8,004 nt of DNA from an uncultured Pseudorhodoferax sp. Its GTDB lineage: Bacteria; Pseudomonadota; Gammaproteobacteria; Burkholderiales; Burkholderiaceae. A model generated the notes under the pieces. It did not search any database. It saw only the letters and a program-made list of their open reading frames with translations, and was not told the origin of the DNA. The DNA lies in NCBI GenBank assembly GCA_913776795.1, contig CAJYRH010000158.1:1-8004 (forward strand). The letters are read 5' to 3'. The position numbers were made by a program, and so were the translations under genes. Positions 6,333-8,004 of the stretch are shown piece after piece. Every line of letters begins with the position of its first letter. The stretch's first letter is position 1.

Positions 6333-7252
6333 GACCGCACCTCTTCGAACGTGAATGCCGACGCCAGCTTGACGAGCGCGAATTCCAGCAGCAGGCCCAC
6401 GATGCCGATCACGAAGATGGCGATGATGATGTTCTTCACGTTGAGGTTGTTCCACTCGTCCCAGACCCAGAAGCCGATGCCCACGCCGCCGGTCAGCATC
6501 TCGGCCGCCACGATCACGAGCCAGGCCGTGCCGACGGCCAGGCGCACGCCGGTCAGCATATAGGGCAGAACGGCCGGGAACAGGATCTTGGTGACGATCT
6601 TCCACTCCGACAGGTTCAGCACGCGGGCCACGTTCATGTAGTCCTGCGGCACGCGCTGCACGCCTACCGCGGTGTTGATGACCATGGGCCAGATGGAGCA
6701 GATGAAGATGGTCCAGATGGCTGCCGGGTTGGCACCCTTGAACACCAGCAGGCCGATGGGCAGCCAGGCGAGTGGCGAGACCGGCCGCAGCAGGCTGATC
6801 AGCGGGTTGAACATGCGCGACAGGAAGGTGAACCGCCCGATCGCGAAGCCCGCCGGGATGCCCACCAACGCCGCCAAGCCGAAGCCCATGGCCACGCGCT
6901 GCAGCGAGGACAGCACGTTCCAGCCCACGCCCTGGTCGTTCGGGCCGTTGCGGTAGAACGGGTTGCTGAAGACGTCCACGGCCTGCGCCCAGGTATCGCG
7001 CGGGGTCGGGATGCTGCCAGCCGTGGCGACCGAGACGATCTCCCACAGCACGACCAGCAGGCCCAGGCCGGCCAGCGGCGGCAGCACGTGCAGCCACAGG
7101 GCGCGCCAGTCGAAGGGCAGCCTGCGCACTGGCGTGGACACCAGCGCCGGCGCTGCGTCGTTGGCAGCGGCCTTGGGCGCGGCCTTCGGCTCGCGCGGCG
7201 CGGCATCGGGCGCCAAGGCCTCGATGGGGGAATGGAAGACGGCGGAAACCAT
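6329..7252 (-). CDS. nrtB: Nitrate ABC transporter permease
   Basis: This inner-membrane permease has 307 residues. About six hydrophobic spans are visible, roughly 54-72, 118-138, 160-176, 178-196, 236-252 and 273-295. The cytoplasmic EAA-type loop that contacts the ATPase is at about 207-230 (NVARVLNLSEWKIVTKILFP). LRPVSPLAWLPIGLLVF (155-171) is characteristic of the NrtB/SsuC/TauC permease group. The first about 45 residues are an Ala/Pro-rich, low-complexity segment that is probably cytoplasmic. I chose the ATG at 7252 because AAGGAG sits six bases upstream. A GTG at 7273 in the same frame would add seven residues (MPQKERP) encoded by the Shine-Dalgarno itself, and is rejected. The gene lies 21 bases after nrtA and overlaps nrtC by ATGA. 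Confidence 0.94.
   Translation of the reverse strand: MVSAVFHSPIEALAPDAAPREPKAAPKAAANDAAPALVSTPVRRLPFDWRALWLHVLPPLAGLGLLVVLWEIVSVATAGSIPTPRDTWAQAVDVFSNPFYRNGPNDQGVGWNVLSSLQRVAMGFGLAALVGIPAGFAIGRFTFLSRMFNPLISLLRPVSPLAWLPIGLLVFKGANPAAIWTIFICSIWPMVINTAVGVQRVPQDYMNVARVLNLSEWKIVTKILFPAVLPYMLTGVRLAVGTAWLVIVAAEMLTGGVGIGFWVWDEWNNLNVKNIIIAIFVIGIVGLLLEFALVKLASAFTFEEVRS
6338..6343 (-). promoter_or_regulatory. Ribosome binding site of nrtC
   Basis: GAGGTG lies five bases before the nrtC ATG, inside the last codons of nrtB. Together with the ATGA overlap it suggests both coupled and direct initiation. By contrast the other two ATGA starts (nasA, cobA) have no recognisable site. Confidence 0.65.
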
Positions 7253-7258
7253 GGGGCG

Positions 7259-7264
7259 CTCCTT
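7259..7264 (-). promoter_or_regulatory. Ribosome binding site of nrtB
   Basis: AAGGAG, extended to AGAAGGAG, lies six bases before the ATG at 7252. It is the strongest Shine-Dalgarno in the window and decides between that ATG and the upstream GTG at 7273. Confidence 0.85.
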
Positions 7265-7273
7265 CTGCGGCAC

Positions 7274-8004
7274 TCAGGCCTTGACCTTGAAACCGTCGGC
7301 GTACTTCTGCGGGTCCTTGCCGTCCCAGACCACGCCATCCAGCAGGCGGCTGGCGCGCATCACGTCCTTGGGCACGCTGGCCTTGGCGGCCGTGGCGGCC
7401 TCCTTGTACAGATCGATCCTGTTGATCTGTTTGGCAACTGCGAGGTAGTCCGGGTGCTCCTTGAGCAGGCCCCAGCGCTTGTGCTGCGTGAGGAACCACA
7501 TGCCGTCGGACAGGTAGGGCATGCCGACCAGGCCGTCGTTGTAGAACTTCATGTAGTTCGGGTCGTCCCAGGTCTTGCCCAGGCCATTCTGGTAGCGGCC
7601 CAGGATGCGCTGGTTGATGGCGTCGACGCTGGTGTTGACGTAGCTCTTCTCGGCGATGGTCTCGGCCATCTTGTTCTTGTTGGACAGGCCGCCGTCGATC
7701 CACTTGCTGGCCTCGAGGATGGCGGCCGTCACGGCGCGGGCCGTGTTGGGGTACTTCTTGACGAAATCGGCCGAGGTGCCCAGCACCTTTTCCGGATGGT
7801 CCTTCCAGATGTCTTGCGTGGTCACGGCGGTGATGCCGATGCCGTCCATGATGGCGCGGTGGCCCCAGGGCTCGCCCACGCAGAAGCCGTCCATGTTGCC
7901 CACGCGCATGTTGGCCACCATCTGCGGCGGCGGCACCACGATGGACTTGGCGTCCTTCATCGGGTTGATGCCGTTGGCCGCCAGCCAGTAGTAGAGCCAC
8001 ATGG
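7274..8004 (-). CDS. nrtA: Nitrate ABC transporter substrate-binding protein, C-terminal part, runs off right edge
   Basis: The visible 242 residues plus a partial codon are the C-terminal half of an NrtA/CmpA-type periplasmic binding protein (family about 400-450 residues). Characteristic segments are VVPPPQMVANMRVGNMDGF (residues 22-40 of the visible part) and CVGEPWGHRAI (41-51), as found in nitrate- and bicarbonate-binding NrtA/CmpA proteins, and the family C-terminus ending YADGFKVKA. The Met at 8000-8002 is internal, not the start. The true start, with any Tat or Sec signal or lipoprotein site, lies outside the window. It delivers nitrate (possibly nitrite) to NrtB/NrtC. Nitrate specificity is inferred from linkage to nasA, since the N-terminal lobe with part of the binding pocket is not visible. 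Stop TGA is followed after 21 bases by nrtB. Confidence 0.93.
   Translation of the reverse strand, partial: MWLYYWLAANGINPMKDAKSIVVPPPQMVANMRVGNMDGFCVGEPWGHRAIMDGIGITAVTTQDIWKDHPEKVLGTSADFVKKYPNTARAVTAAILEASKWIDGGLSNKNKMAETIAEKSYVNTSVDAINQRILGRYQNGLGKTWDDPNYMKFYNDGLVGMPYLSDGMWFLTQHKRWGLLKEHPDYLAVAKQINRIDLYKEAATAAKASVPKDVMRASRLLDGVVWDGKDPQKYADGFKVKA

Noticed and set aside
5526..8000. 824-codon minus-strand frame running from nrtC back through nrtB and nrtA
   Set aside because: Only its last 268 codons are the real nrtC. The rest is an out-of-frame reading of nrtB and nrtA, which have clear motifs, a ribosome binding site and an ATGA junction in their own frames.

Overview
The window is a segment of one operon for assimilatory nitrate reduction, read entirely from the minus strand (right to left). 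The very high GC content, the dense packing and the protein sequences suggest a betaproteobacterium of the order Burkholderiales, most likely Comamonadaceae. This taxonomic call is inference from sequence character, not a database match.

Layout in transcription order (right to left): the C-terminal part of a periplasmic nitrate-binding protein NrtA (cut by the right edge), the permease NrtB, the ATPase NrtC, a 406-residue NirB-like FAD/NAD(P)H oxidoreductase, the large molybdenum nitrate reductase NasA (925 residues with a C-terminal [2Fe-2S] BFD-like domain), a YbiB/TrpD2-family protein, and the N-terminal part of uroporphyrinogen-III C-methyltransferase (CobA/SUMT, cut by the left edge). 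Genes are separated by 21, -4, 22, -4, 74 and -4 bases. The three overlaps are all ATGA stop/start overlaps. No gap exceeds 74 bases, and no rRNA, tRNA, CRISPR, IS or phage feature is visible.

Together the genes import nitrate (NrtABC), pass electrons from NAD(P)H through the FAD protein to NasA, and reduce nitrate to nitrite in the cytoplasm. CobA makes precorrin-2, the precursor of siroheme, the cofactor that assimilatory nitrite reductases need. The nitrite reductase itself is not in the window. The operon promoter and any NasR or NasS/NasT-type control must lie beyond the right edge.

This is a largely recognisable system, and I do not see a wholly new one. The points worth a second look are: the division of NirB-like modules between two proteins; the absence of nitrite reductase beside a siroheme gene; a nucleic-acid-binding-type YbiB protein placed between nasA and cobA; and the nasA-ybiB junction, which has a direct repeat, a small hairpin, no Shine-Dalgarno and a competing in-frame GTG start.
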